A DNA stretch of 57,199 bases from Mesobacillus persicus (lineage in GTDB: Bacteria; Bacillota; Bacilli; Bacillales; Cytobacillaceae): assembly GCF_900109925.1 (NCBI RefSeq), contig NZ_FOBW01000021.1, positions 1 through 57,199 of the forward strand. Direction: 5' to 3'. The notes beneath the pieces were generated by a model. It did no database searches. It had not been told where the DNA came from and saw nothing but the letters and a program-made list of their open reading frames with translations. Positions 47,026 through 54,994 of this stretch are shown one piece after another. The position numbers and the translations under genes were made by a program. Every line of letters starts with the position of its first letter. Within the stretch, counting starts at the first letter, position 1.

Positions 47026-47445
47026 CTATTTAATAATCATGACAGGACATGAAGCTTTTTTCATCACTCGGTGACTGACACTTCCTAACATCATACTCTG
47101 AAGTGGATTTAGCCCTCTAGAACCAATGACAATTATATCGATTTGATTTTGGTCTGCAAATTCAATAATTTTAGATTCGGGATTCCCTCTTATAAGTTTA
47201 ATTTCATATTGTACTTCGTTTCTTTTTGCAGTTTCCTCAGCTACCTTAAATCTTTCTAAGCGCTCCTCTTTTATTCCTTTCGCTTCCCAAAGATTTAGCA
47301 CTTCAGTTTTTGTTTTATCATCTGACAGGACATACAATACCCAAACCTTTGAATCTCTTGTTAATTTTGCAATATCAATTGTTTTCGAGACTGTCCGTAA
47401 GGAATGCTCAGAGCCATCAAAAGCCAAAAGTATATTTTTAAACAT
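47026..47445 (-). CDS. Universal stress protein UspA 2
   Basis: A 139-residue UspA-fold protein with LLAFDGSEHS at the N-terminus and the ATP-binding GSRGLNPLQSMMLGSVSHR. The ORF extends to 47475, but GGGAGGG lies 5 bases before the ATG at 47445. Single gene with terminator. Confidence 0.92.
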   Translation of the reverse strand: MFKNILLAFDGSEHSLRTVSKTIDIAKLTRDSKVWVLYVLSDDKTKTEVLNLWEAKGIKEERLERFKVAEETAKRNEVQYEIKLIRGNPESKIIEFADQNQIDIIVIGSRGLNPLQSMMLGSVSHRVMKKASCPVMIIK

Positions 47446-47536
47446 TTTCACCCTCCCTTTCATTAATAATATCAATTAAATAAAGCGCTTTCAATTGTTT
47501 TCTGACTTTTCAGTAATTATTTAGGGGCCAAAAAAA

Positions 47537-47613
47537 TAGCTGTGTTAAAGTACATTTTTTGATTTTACACACTGTTTATGGAGCGGAAAATGAACAGCAC
47601 GTTTAACACAGCC
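47537..47613. repeat. Short palindromic MITE-like element
   Basis: About 77 bp with 13-bp terminal inverted repeats TAGCTGTGTTAAA / TTTAACACAGCC, flanked by A/T-rich tracts (AAAAAAAT on both sides). No coding capacity. Similar GCTGTGTTAAA elements are frequent in Bacillus genomes. Confidence 0.55.
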
Positions 47614-47621
47614 AAAAAAAT

Positions 47622-47655
47622 AAAAATAGGACCCCTATTGAGGTCCTATTTTTAT
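47622..47655 (-). terminator. Rho-independent terminator
   Basis: AAAAATAGGACC-TC-AATAG-GGGTCCTATTTTT, T run on the minus side; just past the uspA3 stop. Confidence 0.85.
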
Positions 47656-48071
47656 TTTATAATCATAACAGGAGCTTTGACACGCTTAGCTACTTTGTGG
47701 CTCACGCTTCCTAACACCATCTCTTGTAGCCCATTTAAACCTCTACTTCCAACTGCAACTAAGTCAAAATCCTTTGAATTGGCAAACCCAACAATTTCCT
47801 CTGGTGCTTCTCCGTGCAAAATTTGCTGGGTATAAGAGATTCCTTTTCTATCGAAGAAATCCTCGACTTTTTTCAAACGTTGTTTCCTAGATTCATTAAT
47901 TACTTCTTTGGACGATAAATGAAGAACATCTTCTTTTGAGGTGGCACTATCAACAACATACACGATAGTAATGCTTGACCCTGCAGTATTTTCTGCTAAA
48001 AAAGCTACCCTCTCAGCTGCTCTAAATGCATTTTCCGAACCATCATAAGCTAACAACATATTTTTAAACAT
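47652..48071 (-). CDS. Universal stress protein UspA 3 (GAGAGT leader)
   Basis: A 139-residue UspA-fold protein, MFKNMLLAYDGSENAF..., with GSRGLNGLQEMVLGSVSHK. The longer frame to 48128 runs into the leader motif and is not used. GAGGAG is 12 bases upstream of the ATG. It is the only uspA of the three with the GAGAGT leader, linking its control to that of sulP1 and sulP3. Confidence 0.92.
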   Translation of the reverse strand: MFKNMLLAYDGSENAFRAAERVAFLAENTAGSSITIVYVVDSATSKEDVLHLSSKEVINESRKQRLKKVEDFFDRKGISYTQQILHGEAPEEIVGFANSKDFDLVAVGSRGLNGLQEMVLGSVSHKVAKRVKAPVMIIK

Positions 48072-48109
48072 TAAAGATTCCAACTCCTCTATTGTCTTTG
48101 AATTTTTTT

Positions 48110-48144
48110 GACTTTGAACTCTCATCAAAGCCGAGCCGCTTTAG
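48110..48144 (-). promoter_or_regulatory. GAGAGT-loop leader motif, copy C (uspA3)
   Basis: Minus strand GCGGCTC followed by hairpin GGCTTTGA-TGAGAGT-TCAAAGTC. Loop identical to copies A and B; stem changed by paired substitutions. Confidence 0.65.
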
Positions 48145-48396
48145 ACATAAAGAATCATAACATATTTCTCCTATCAAAATATCAATAGTAAAAGCGGTTA
48201 AATTACTGTTTTTCACTTATTTCCTCTATAATCCCCTTATTTGCTTTATAAGAAAGAAAATTTATAATTAATGAAGCATTCTTACACTATTTTTACATTT
48301 AACTACAAAGTATTGGACGTTTTTGTTAGAATGAATGAAGAATTGGTTCGTTTATTTTCCAATAAGCGTAAGAGGAGGTCGAAGGAGAGGTAAAAA

Positions 48397-49014
48397 ATGA
48401 AAATTGAAGATTCAGGTGAACGTGTTATTCCCGATTTCATGAAACCCACGAACGGGCTGTTACTTGAACATATTGCAAGATACCAATTTAGCACCCATTA
48501 TCTTAAGGGGAGAGTATTAGATTTGGCCAGCGGCTCGGGGTTCGGCTCTCAAATGCTTGCTAAGTTAGGGAAAAAAAGAATTGAAACTATCGTTGCAGTA
48601 GACTGTGATCCCAGTACAGTTGCATATGCAAAGGGGCGGTATAACCACCCACTTGTTGAATATCGCTGCGAAAATGCAGTAGATCCCCTACTTCCTCAAA
48701 AGTTGGGACTCTTTGATGTCATTGTTTCCTTTGAGACGATTGAACATATTGAAGAAGAACAACAATTCCTTTCTAATGTTTATCAATTATTAAAACCAGG
48801 TGGCGTTTTGATTCTGTCTACTCCATTTGGTAAAGGTCGAGGAAAACCATGTGGCTCGGCTTTCCATGTTCATCAGCTTACTGTTGATGAATTCAAAAAC
48901 TTGTTTAATGGGTATACAAATGTGAAATTTTATGGACAAAAAGGTGTGTTAATTGAACCGACACAATATGATGAAAACTGGTATCCTATCGGAATTACTG
49001 TTTGTACAAAATAA
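48397..49014 (+). CDS. Class I SAM-dependent methyltransferase
   Basis: A 205-residue methyltransferase. SAM-binding motif I VLDLASGSGFGS near residue 46, acidic VAVDCDP at motif II, FDVIVSFETIEHI at motif IV, then LLKPGGVLILSTPFGKG. The N-terminus GERVIPDFMKPTNGLLLEHIARY is typical of Bacillus proteins in this group. Substrate unknown. GGAGAGG before the ATG. 27 bases before the next gene, so an operon. Confidence 0.92.
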   Translation: MKIEDSGERVIPDFMKPTNGLLLEHIARYQFSTHYLKGRVLDLASGSGFGSQMLAKLGKKRIETIVAVDCDPSTVAYAKGRYNHPLVEYRCENAVDPLLPQKLGLFDVIVSFETIEHIEEEQQFLSNVYQLLKPGGVLILSTPFGKGRGKPCGSAFHVHQLTVDEFKNLFNGYTNVKFYGQKGVLIEPTQYDENWYPIGITVCTK

Positions 49015-49041
49015 AAGTCTCTTTTAGAGAAAGGTAATGAT

Positions 49042-49314
49042 ATGGATAATGAAATCATTTTAAAAGTTGTGAATGAGTTAGATATTCGGATTGTTATTCC
49101 GAATGGCAAAAGGGTCTACACCATAAGGTTCCACAAAGAAAATAATGATTTTTGGGTTGCCATGATTGGAAATATCAAAAACGATAATAATGAGGAACTG
49201 ATCTCTTACTTATTGGAAAAAGTGTATCAAGATGAAACAACCAACTCGATACTAAACGAACTGCAAGTCCCCAAAAACCTTCGGATTGAACCTCTTATGA
49301 TATTCAATACATAA
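49042..49314 (+). CDS. Hypothetical protein (90 aa)
   Basis: A 90-residue protein, beta-strand rich at the start (LDIRIVIPNGKRVYTIRF) with acidic middle (KNDNNEELISYLLEKV). AGAGAAAGG box 7 bases before the ATG. Second gene behind the methyltransferase, ending at a terminator. Not recognised. Confidence 0.6.
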   Translation: MDNEIILKVVNELDIRIVIPNGKRVYTIRFHKENNDFWVAMIGNIKNDNNEELISYLLEKVYQDETTNSILNELQVPKNLRIEPLMIFNT

Positions 49315-49355
49315 AAAATCTGAAGGGGAACAAAGCGCTTGTGTTTATACGAATT

Positions 49356-49393
49356 AAAAAAATCGACAGGCACTTATGCTTGTCGATTTTAAG
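49356..49393 (+). terminator. Rho-independent terminator
   Basis: AAAATCGACAGGC-ACTTAT-GCTTGTCGATTTT; ends the methyltransferase operon. Confidence 0.85.
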
Positions 49394-49535
49394 TTCTGAG
49401 CTACTCAATGTCTTGCATAAAGAAAACCACGCACCCATGTATAGCCACAGTAAATTCATATATGTATATTTTTAAACCGTTAAATCTTCGGGACTGAGAT
49501 AACCACTATATAGGCGGGCTTAATTCAAATAAAAA

Positions 49536-49610
49536 TGGCTCCGCAGGTAGGACTCGAACCTACGACCGATCGGTTAACAGCCGATTGCTCTACCACTGAG
49601 CTACTGCGGA
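49536..49610 (-). tRNA. tRNA-Asn(GTT)
   Basis: TCCGCAG/CTGCGGA acceptor, D-arm, anticodon loop CTGTTAA, T-loop TTCGAGT, encoded CCA. Last of the four-tRNA cluster on the minus strand. Confidence 0.97.
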
Positions 49611-49651
49611 ACAATAGTAAAAGAAAAATATGTATGATAGGCCTACTTAAA

Positions 49652-49735
49652 TGGTGGAGGGGGACGGATTCGAACCGCCGAACCCGAAGGAGCGGATTTA
49701 CAGTCCGCCGCGTTTAGCCACTTCGCTACCCCTCC
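49652..49735 (-). tRNA. tRNA-Tyr(GTA)
   Basis: 84 bases with long variable arm; anticodon loop CTGTAAA, acceptor GGAGGGG/CCCCTCC, encoded CCA. Confidence 0.97.
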
Positions 49736-49759
49736 AAAAATATGGTTTAGTGTTTTAAA

Positions 49760-49836
49760 TGGCGGTCCGGACGGGACTCGAACCCGCGACCTCCTGCGTG
49801 ACAGGCAGGCATTCTAACCAACTGAACTACCGGACC
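49760..49836 (-). tRNA. tRNA-Asp(GTC)
   Basis: 77 bases, acceptor GGTCCGG/CCGGACC, anticodon loop CTGTCAC, T-loop TTCGAGT, encoded CCA. Confidence 0.97.
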
Positions 49837-49862
49837 TAATTTAAAAGCTTACACAAAAACTT

Positions 49863-49943
<81 letters not shown>

Positions 49944-50003
49944 GTAATATTATTTTTAAACATCTAGTCCTGAAAGACCTATGAAAATTATATCATAAAA
50001 AGT

Positions 50004-50062
50004 TGGTGGAGCCTAGCTGAATTTAAACCGCTTACTACCTTTGTTCAAAGCATGCGCTCCAC
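50004..50062 (-). other. tRNA-like remnant with encoded CCA
   Basis: 59 bases: GTGGAGC at the 5' end pairs perfectly with GCTCCAC, followed by CA as in a CCA tail; inside is CTTT-GAAC-AAAG as an anticodon-like arm and GTTTAAATTC resembling a T-loop, but the D arm is missing and the T stem does not pair. Probably a decayed tRNA gene upstream of the fMet cluster. Confidence 0.4.
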
Positions 50063-50313
50063 GTTAAGCTAATTCAAGGTTATATTGCCTCTATTGTAAA
50101 GAAAAGACCTTCTAATCACCTCATTCTAGTTCAATCCAGCTTGGCGGCCATGGGGAAGCTTAATTTAATGTGGTTAAACATAAAGTCCTAGAAAGAATTG
50201 TTCTTAAAAATGCATCTTAAAAATACCAAAGTACAAAGGGTTCCAAGGACTGGGTAAAAGTAATAAATAATCAATATATATAGACACTTACATAACCGTG
50301 ATGAGAAAGGGTT

Positions 50314-50454
50314 ATGACACCAGAAGCGAAAAAAATATTTTACAGCCAGTACAGGGATTACATTACCGAAGAGAATAAGAAATATGTCTATTTAGACCCT
50401 AAGATAAAATGCCGCGTAAAGTTTAGAAACTATACAACTGATGGATTATTATGA
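50314..50454 (+). pseudogene. Fragment of an ATP-dependent DNA ligase C-terminus
   Basis: A 46-codon frame whose middle, YLDPKIKCRVKFRNYT, matches the conserved C-terminal strand of ATP-dependent (phage/SPbeta type) DNA ligases (cRVKFRNxTKaGxLR). It has no ribosome binding site of note and ends early (TDGLL, then stop). A terminator lies just after. I take it as the remnant of a lost ligase gene. Confidence 0.5.
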
Positions 50455-50479
50455 ATCCCTTCATTTGTTAAGTGTATAG

Positions 50480-50518
50480 CGTAACGCCTACCCACTAGGA
50501 TGGATAGGCGTTTTTTAT
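50480..50518 (+). terminator. Rho-independent terminator
   Basis: AACGCCTACC-CACTAGGATG-GATAGGCGTT then T5; downstream of the ligase remnant. Confidence 0.8.
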
Positions 50519-50771
50519 GTACATTATACTCTTAGTCAATGCTCAAACCTATCCAGTTCTAACTCATTTTTAATGCCTAGAACAACGCCCACTTTTAAAA
50601 GTTCTAAAGGAAAAAGGTAACGTGTAATGTTTTCCCTTCTCGCTTTCCCCTATCTAATAGATTTCACCGACTGAATGTGTACGTCTCTTAAACGATGGGA
50701 ATCCTAATGGATAAGAAAATAACAGAATTTCTTTCAACCTATTACTTGTTCAACAAGGAAGTGCGTATTCT

Positions 50772-51182
50772 ATGCTAATCGAGTATATTGTATTTTTCAG
50801 TCTAATTGCCGGAGGGCTTATTGCTTTCTATCTACATAAGCCTGGTGAACCAGTAATTGATTACATCACATTACAACAATTGAAATGCGAAAGCTATATC
50901 GAAAGGCGGCTATATAAAGCACTCGTATCCAACGGTTATCACATACGGACACAAGTACCTTGTGGCAAATATAGAATCGATTTGACCCTTCCGGAACATA
51001 AGATAGCCATTGAATGTGACGGTAAAGATTTTCATTCAACACCTGAACAAAAAATTCATGACCGGAAAAAAAATGCGTATCTTCGAAAAAACGGATGGAA
51101 GGTCATTCGATTCAGTGGGCGCCAAATTAACCGTGAGTTAAAGAAAGTTATTAGTCAGATTAACAAGGAGAGTAAACGATGA
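50772..51182 (+). CDS. Membrane-anchored DUF559/VSR-like nuclease
   Basis: A 136-residue protein: one N-terminal membrane helix (residues 4-22, EYIVFFSLIAGGLIAFYL), then a DUF559-type restriction-endonuclease-fold domain. YRIDLTL, IAIECDGKDFH and NGWKVIRFSGRQI give the D...ExK-like active site and the VSR/DUF559 end. The stop overlaps the ATG of the next gene (ATGA), so the two nucleases are translated together. RBS GGAAG is weak but positioned well. No methylase or specificity subunit nearby. Confidence 0.75.
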   Translation: MLIEYIVFFSLIAGGLIAFYLHKPGEPVIDYITLQQLKCESYIERRLYKALVSNGYHIRTQVPCGKYRIDLTLPEHKIAIECDGKDFHSTPEQKIHDRKKNAYLRKNGWKVIRFSGRQINRELKKVISQINKESKR

Positions 51183-51772
51183 AGGCAAAACGGAAATCAA
51201 GGAAGGATTTCGATAAACATATAATCAGTGGAATTATGCTTTTTTGTTGGTTTTTTACAACCGCCGACTATATTAAAGAAATCCCGAGTGATGTATCAAC
51301 AGGGGTATTTCTACTTTCTTTACCTTTCCTTGTAGGCCTCACAAATAAGAGGTTCCGAAAGTTTGTTATTAGAATGATCCTTGTATTTATCAAGTCTTTT
51401 CGATATAAAAGTGGACTTCCCGTAGATTTAAAAAAAGTCGATACCATGGCCGGTCTGGAATTTGAACGTTTTTTAAAACCCGTTTTTGAACGGCAAGGAT
51501 ATTTGGCCGATGTAACCCAGGGATCTGGTGATTATGGTGCAGACTTAATTCTGAGAAAAGGCAGAAAGAAATACGTTGTTCAGGCTAAGAGATATAATAG
51601 CAACATTGGAGTTAGTGCAGTCCAGCAAGTTGTGGCAGCCGTCAGTTTTTATCGTGCTCATGGAGCAATTGTCGTTACCAACAGGTACTTTACTCCTGCG
51701 GCAAGAGAACTAGCGATGGTAAACGAGGTAAGGTTAATCGATCGGGATGAACTAACTAAACTTTTATGCTAA
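51179..51772 (+). CDS. Two-helix membrane protein with Mrr-like nuclease domain
   Basis: A 197-residue protein. Two membrane segments (about 15-32 and 40-56) and a linker, then an Mrr_cat-like restriction fold from residue 85: LEFERFLKPVFERQGY, the active site D in GDYGADLIL and the Q-x-K pair in KYVVQAKRYNSNIGV, then AVQQVVAAVSFYRAHGAIVVTNRYFT. Coupled to the preceding nuclease by the 4-base overlap. Mrr-type proteins recognise modified DNA; what this pair does is unknown. Confidence 0.8.
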   Translation: MKAKRKSRKDFDKHIISGIMLFCWFFTTADYIKEIPSDVSTGVFLLSLPFLVGLTNKRFRKFVIRMILVFIKSFRYKSGLPVDLKKVDTMAGLEFERFLKPVFERQGYLADVTQGSGDYGADLILRKGRKKYVVQAKRYNSNIGVSAVQQVVAAVSFYRAHGAIVVTNRYFTPAARELAMVNEVRLIDRDELTKLLC

Positions 51773-51917
51773 AATCCGTTACTTTTTAATGTGGGCAAAG
51801 CCATGACACTAAAATAGATGTTCACACTAAACATATCCTCCTAGTCTATACATTCATAAACTTGTGAAGTATGATAAACACGAACAAACTTTCGTTTCAT
51901 GGATTTTAGGAGGTATG

Positions 51918-52145
51918 ATGGTGGTAGTGTCCATAACGATTAGATATAAAAGCCCTGCTGGAATTGTATTAAAACAAGGATTATTTCCGATTCGCGGTCA
52001 AAAACCGGAACTAGTTGCCTGGAATTGGTGGCAACAAATTAAACTAGAAACCTATACTGATGAATTAATTGAAGTGATTGTGAATGGCGAACTAGATATA
52101 ACCGATAAGGTGAGAGAGTTGAAAAAGCCCCTCCTCACAGAATAA
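51918..52145 (+). CDS. Hypothetical protein (75 aa)
   Basis: A frame starting ATG ATG GTG after a perfect AGGAGG (51908-51913); the GTG at 51921 or ATG at 51918 has the better spacing. SITIRYKSPAGIVLKQGLFP and AWNWWQQIKLETYTDELIEV are a conserved-looking compact beta/alpha composition. Not recognised. It lies 145 bases after the nuclease pair and may or may not belong to it. Confidence 0.55.
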   Translation: MVVVSITIRYKSPAGIVLKQGLFPIRGQKPELVAWNWWQQIKLETYTDELIEVIVNGELDITDKVRELKKPLLTE

Positions 52146-52283
52146 CGAGTCCGGTTCAGAGTTAGAAAATATGCTTTATAATCAAAAAAGGTTTGACCCT
52201 GGCCGATTTCTATTTGGTAAATGAAAATTTTACTTCAGATAATATGAAAAAGCATACTTCTGATTGCCCATAATACCGTGCAT

Positions 52284-52320
52284 AAAAAAACACCCGAATT
52301 ATTGTGCTAATTGGGGTGCT
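52284..52320 (-). terminator. Hairpin terminator
   Basis: CACCCCAATTA-GCACAA-TAATTCGGGTG followed by T7 on the minus strand. No minus-strand gene ends close by, so it may belong to the gene at 52555 or to an unseen short transcript. Confidence 0.5.
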
Positions 52321-52334
52321 ATATGTAATGTTAT

Positions 52335-52432
52335 TTCTCGTTTTCTAACCTTTTCTGATCCTAACCGGTAATTTTAACGAATAGGGCCAATTTAGTTAGG
52401 CTCAATGCTTTTCTCATAACTTCATGGACAGA
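52335..52432 (+). repeat. Dispersed element, copy 3 of 3 (diverged)
   Basis: ATCCTAAC-CGG-ATTTTAACG followed after about 25 bases by CTTTTCTCATAA aligns with the core of copies 1 and 2. Diverged but in the same order and spacing. Confidence 0.4.
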
Positions 52433-52554
52433 ATTCCAGTAGCAGTAATGCACTTATCTTCATAGGGGTGCTAGCTTAATCGATACCACAAAACATCTTT
52501 ACCCTTTTTTTTCAAAAATGAAGGATATTCTAATGTCCGGAATGTTGTTTTACA

Positions 52555-52851
52555 CTAATTGGTGAGGTTTAACTTCTCACCTCTTTTTTGCATTTGGTTA
52601 ACAGCTTGTTCTAGATTGTAAATTCTCATGTTCAATGTAGCAAGCCCATCTATTACATTTTCAGATATCATTTCAATTTGTTCATTAATTTGTGTAAATA
52701 GTGCTTTTTCTAATTTCTCCTGCTCTGCTTTTATTTCACATAAAACATAATTTAGTTTTGTGTCTAAATCTTCAGGGTTCCCAACAATATTCTTTACACT
52801 TGCATTGATGATTTTCAGATCAATGATCATCTGTTTCAATAAATCTTCCAC
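52555..52851 (-). CDS. Small coiled-coil protein (98 aa)
   Basis: A 98-residue, Ile/Leu/Glu-rich helical protein with heptad-like spacing along most of its length (LKQMIIDLKIINASV, LNMRIYNLEQAV). No domain recognised. AGGAGGG 6 bases before the ATG leaves little doubt about the start. Single gene. Confidence 0.6.
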   Translation of the reverse strand: MEDLLKQMIIDLKIINASVKNIVGNPEDLDTKLNYVLCEIKAEQEKLEKALFTQINEQIEMISENVIDGLATLNMRIYNLEQAVNQMQKRGEKLNLTN

Positions 52852-53160
52852 ATCGTTACCCTCCTAATAGAACATTAAAGTTTACCTTAGAAAACTGCCA
52901 ACAAGGCAAATTTTCGTGGGAAGGCCTACTCTAGCCCATTTTTATTTACCAAAAAAACACATTCATCAACACACCCCAAAAACATTACGCTTACGTTCAA
53001 TTAGTAACTACCGCTATTCAAAAGAATTCACAGGTTTAACACTTATAAATCCCATTCATCATATTGAATACCAGTAAGACAATTGACCATACTAAAGGAA
53101 AGAGGGGAAGAAAAGTTGCCGCTTTTCCTCCCGAGTCTAAACAAGGAGATGATACCAACC

Positions 53161-53484
53161 ATGTCGGACTTTGGATCAATGATTCGGGCTCATCGTGAAC
53201 AAAAAGGATATACACTAAATGACTTTGCCCACCGAATAGGAGTTTCCCCTGGATATCTGAGTAATTTAGAAACCGGAAAAACGGATACCATAAGGTTGCA
53301 TGTCCTAGAAAGGCTCCAGCAAGAACTTGACATCCACCCTCTCCAGACTGATGAACAGCGTTTAGAGCAAAGGCTTCAACGTGTAACCCTAATGCTACAA
53401 CAATGTCAAATGAGAAATCCCTCATTAACGGAACATTTTATGACTCAATTTGAACAAAGCTTGGAGCTTCTTATGGACGCATAA
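53161..53484 (+). CDS. XRE-family helix-turn-helix regulator
   Basis: A 107-residue protein with a Cro/CI helix-turn-helix at residues 8-60 (RAHREQKGYTLNDFAHRIGV, SPGYLSNLETGKTD) and a helical tail (DEQRLEQRLQRVTLMLQQC). Related to small SinR-like repressors. The ATG at 53161 is 12 bases behind AAGGAG, and an in-frame ATG at 53149 abuts that box; the former gives the family start. The frame upstream to 53083 is not used. Confidence 0.85.
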   Translation: MSDFGSMIRAHREQKGYTLNDFAHRIGVSPGYLSNLETGKTDTIRLHVLERLQQELDIHPLQTDEQRLEQRLQRVTLMLQQCQMRNPSLTEHFMTQFEQSLELLMDA

Positions 53485-53499
53485 GCTTTGTTCCTTTTT

Positions 53500-53540
53500 A
53501 ATTTGCTCCTTTTTTGGAAGATTATTCATCATTGTGAAAC
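53500..53540 (+). repeat. 41-bp direct repeat, copy 1
   Basis: Begins AATTTGC, ends TTATTCATCATTGTGAAAC, identical to 54094-54134 at about 35 of 41 positions. It lies 15 bases behind the stop of the XRE gene. Confidence 0.6.
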
Positions 53541-53627
53541 TTATTTATCATGATGAAACACAGTCAATGGGATTAATTACAGGAAGATTGTTTTGACCAG
53601 CCGAACGTGGTCCTACATTCATAAGAT

Positions 53628-53918
53628 TTAGAATCCCAGATATTCTTCTGTAGTTAACGGCTTTTTGGGACTAGTTAAGTATTTTTTATCTGATAAGTTC
53701 GTATAAAAGAACAATTGGTAACCATCTATTCCGTTATGGCTAAAAGGTCTTGAGCATACAAAGGTTCCTTCAAATAAGGAGTGATTTTCAAAAAATACAA
53801 ATAAACGACCTTTGGGGCCATAATTATTTACCTCATCTTCCATCTCACTTACCGTTTCAAATGTTTTAGTTTTAAACAGTTGAAATGACAAGCGGTCATA
53901 AAACTGTACTGTAAACAT
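53628..53918 (-). CDS. Hypothetical protein (96 aa)
   Basis: A 96-residue protein starting MFTVQFYDRLSFQLFKTKTF with GGGGGT 8 bases upstream; beta-rich with several aromatic residues (FVFFENHSLFEGTF). No family recognised. The frame upstream to 53957 has no ribosome binding site. Confidence 0.55.
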   Translation of the reverse strand: MFTVQFYDRLSFQLFKTKTFETVSEMEDEVNNYGPKGRLFVFFENHSLFEGTFVCSRPFSHNGIDGYQLFFYTNLSDKKYLTSPKKPLTTEEYLGF

Positions 53919-54093
53919 TAATTGTACCCCCTTTCTTTTATCACATATTGCATACAAAAATGGTTTTCCAAAAGCGTAAATCTCTATCGAGATGAAAAGG
54001 CTGTTTTATAAGCACCAAACTCTACGTATATTAGCTACACCAGAAGAACCCCTCCTTTGGCTCCTTTAATCAAACCTTATCGTTTCATTTGTT

Positions 54094-54134
54094 AATTTGC
54101 GCCATTTCGGGAAGGTTATTCATCATTGTGAAAC
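54094..54134 (+). repeat. 41-bp direct repeat, copy 2
   Basis: Partner of 53500-53540. It lies 30-40 bases before an AGGAGG that has no ATG after it (ATA TTA GAG follows). Confidence 0.6.
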
Positions 54135-54366
54135 GATGTTTATTTCCATAAACAGTTACAGTTTCAAATTAGGAGGTACTATATTAGAGGTCGGGACTGT
54201 TAATTTTAAGACTTTTCTTTATTGGAACCCTCCAGTAATTCCTTCTTCATTCTCGATCTGCTGTTTGGAGGGAGCTGAATTAATTTTCATGAACAGGAAA
54301 TTCATCAAATTCTGATAGACATCCTTCTGCCTGAAAGATTACATATCAACATTAGGAGTGGTTTTC

Positions 54367-54507
54367 ATAGTTCAAGCACAAACTTTTACCATCGAGTATG
54401 AACTCGCGGGTGTGATATTTTATCAACAAGTTCAGGCTTAGGGTATTGAAGAAGCAAAAACCAAGGTTAGGCAACAACAATCTACAGCAACCCATTCCGG
54501 CAGTTAA
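54367..54507 (+). pseudogene. Possible broken small gene
   Basis: ATA where a start is expected behind AGGAG, then VQAQTFTIEYELAGVIFYQQ, a TAG stop, and GIEEAKTKVRQQQ in the same frame, followed by a real terminator. It looks like a 46-codon gene with a start mutation and one stop. Weak evidence. Confidence 0.35.
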
Positions 54508-54526
54508 CCTGTTAAATATTTAACTT

Positions 54527-54566
54527 AATGAGGAGAGGCTATTATATAGCCCTCCTCATTGTTTTT
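54527..54566 (+). terminator. Rho-independent terminator
   Basis: AATGAGGAG-AGGGCTAT... hairpin: AATGAGGAGAGGCTAT pairs with ATAGCCCTCCTCATT, then GTTTTT. It implies a plus-strand transcript ends here. Confidence 0.75.
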
Positions 54567-54994
54567 CATTTAGAAAAATCTCTTGTTTTCCCTTCAACAG
54601 AACTGCCAATGGCTTTACGTTTGTGTTTTTTCCGATCTGTCCCATACAAGCTACATTAGAAATCGTATTTTAGTGCGGCCAAGATCAAGTTTAAGATATT
54701 TCTATAACACAGCTTTTATGTATAAACGGCCATAACAGTGGCTATGACCGTTAACATCCATATTTAGTATAGACTCTCAATCTGGTACCCTTCCCGGCAC
54801 TATAGCCTCCCCTTGAAACTGAGAACACTCCGCTCTCAAGACGTAGACCTCAAAATTAGATTTTTGCAAGTAAATTTCATCGGTTTCAGAAGATTCCCCG
54901 ACACCGGGTATTAAGGACATGTGATAAGAACATTTTACACTACCACGATTCTTGGAATGAATTTTTCCTTTTTCTTAACGTACCCAATGTTAAC
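54567..54994. other. Intergenic, hairpin only
   Basis: About 430 bases with no gene seen. One palindromic hairpin, AACGGTCATAGCC-AC-TGTTATGGCCGTT on the minus strand (54727-54754), may be a transcript end. Confidence 0.4.

Noticed and set aside
54097-54315. 72-codon plus-strand frame
   Set aside because: No ribosome binding site at its ATG; the AGGAGG inside is followed by ATA. At most a damaged small gene; I do not call it.
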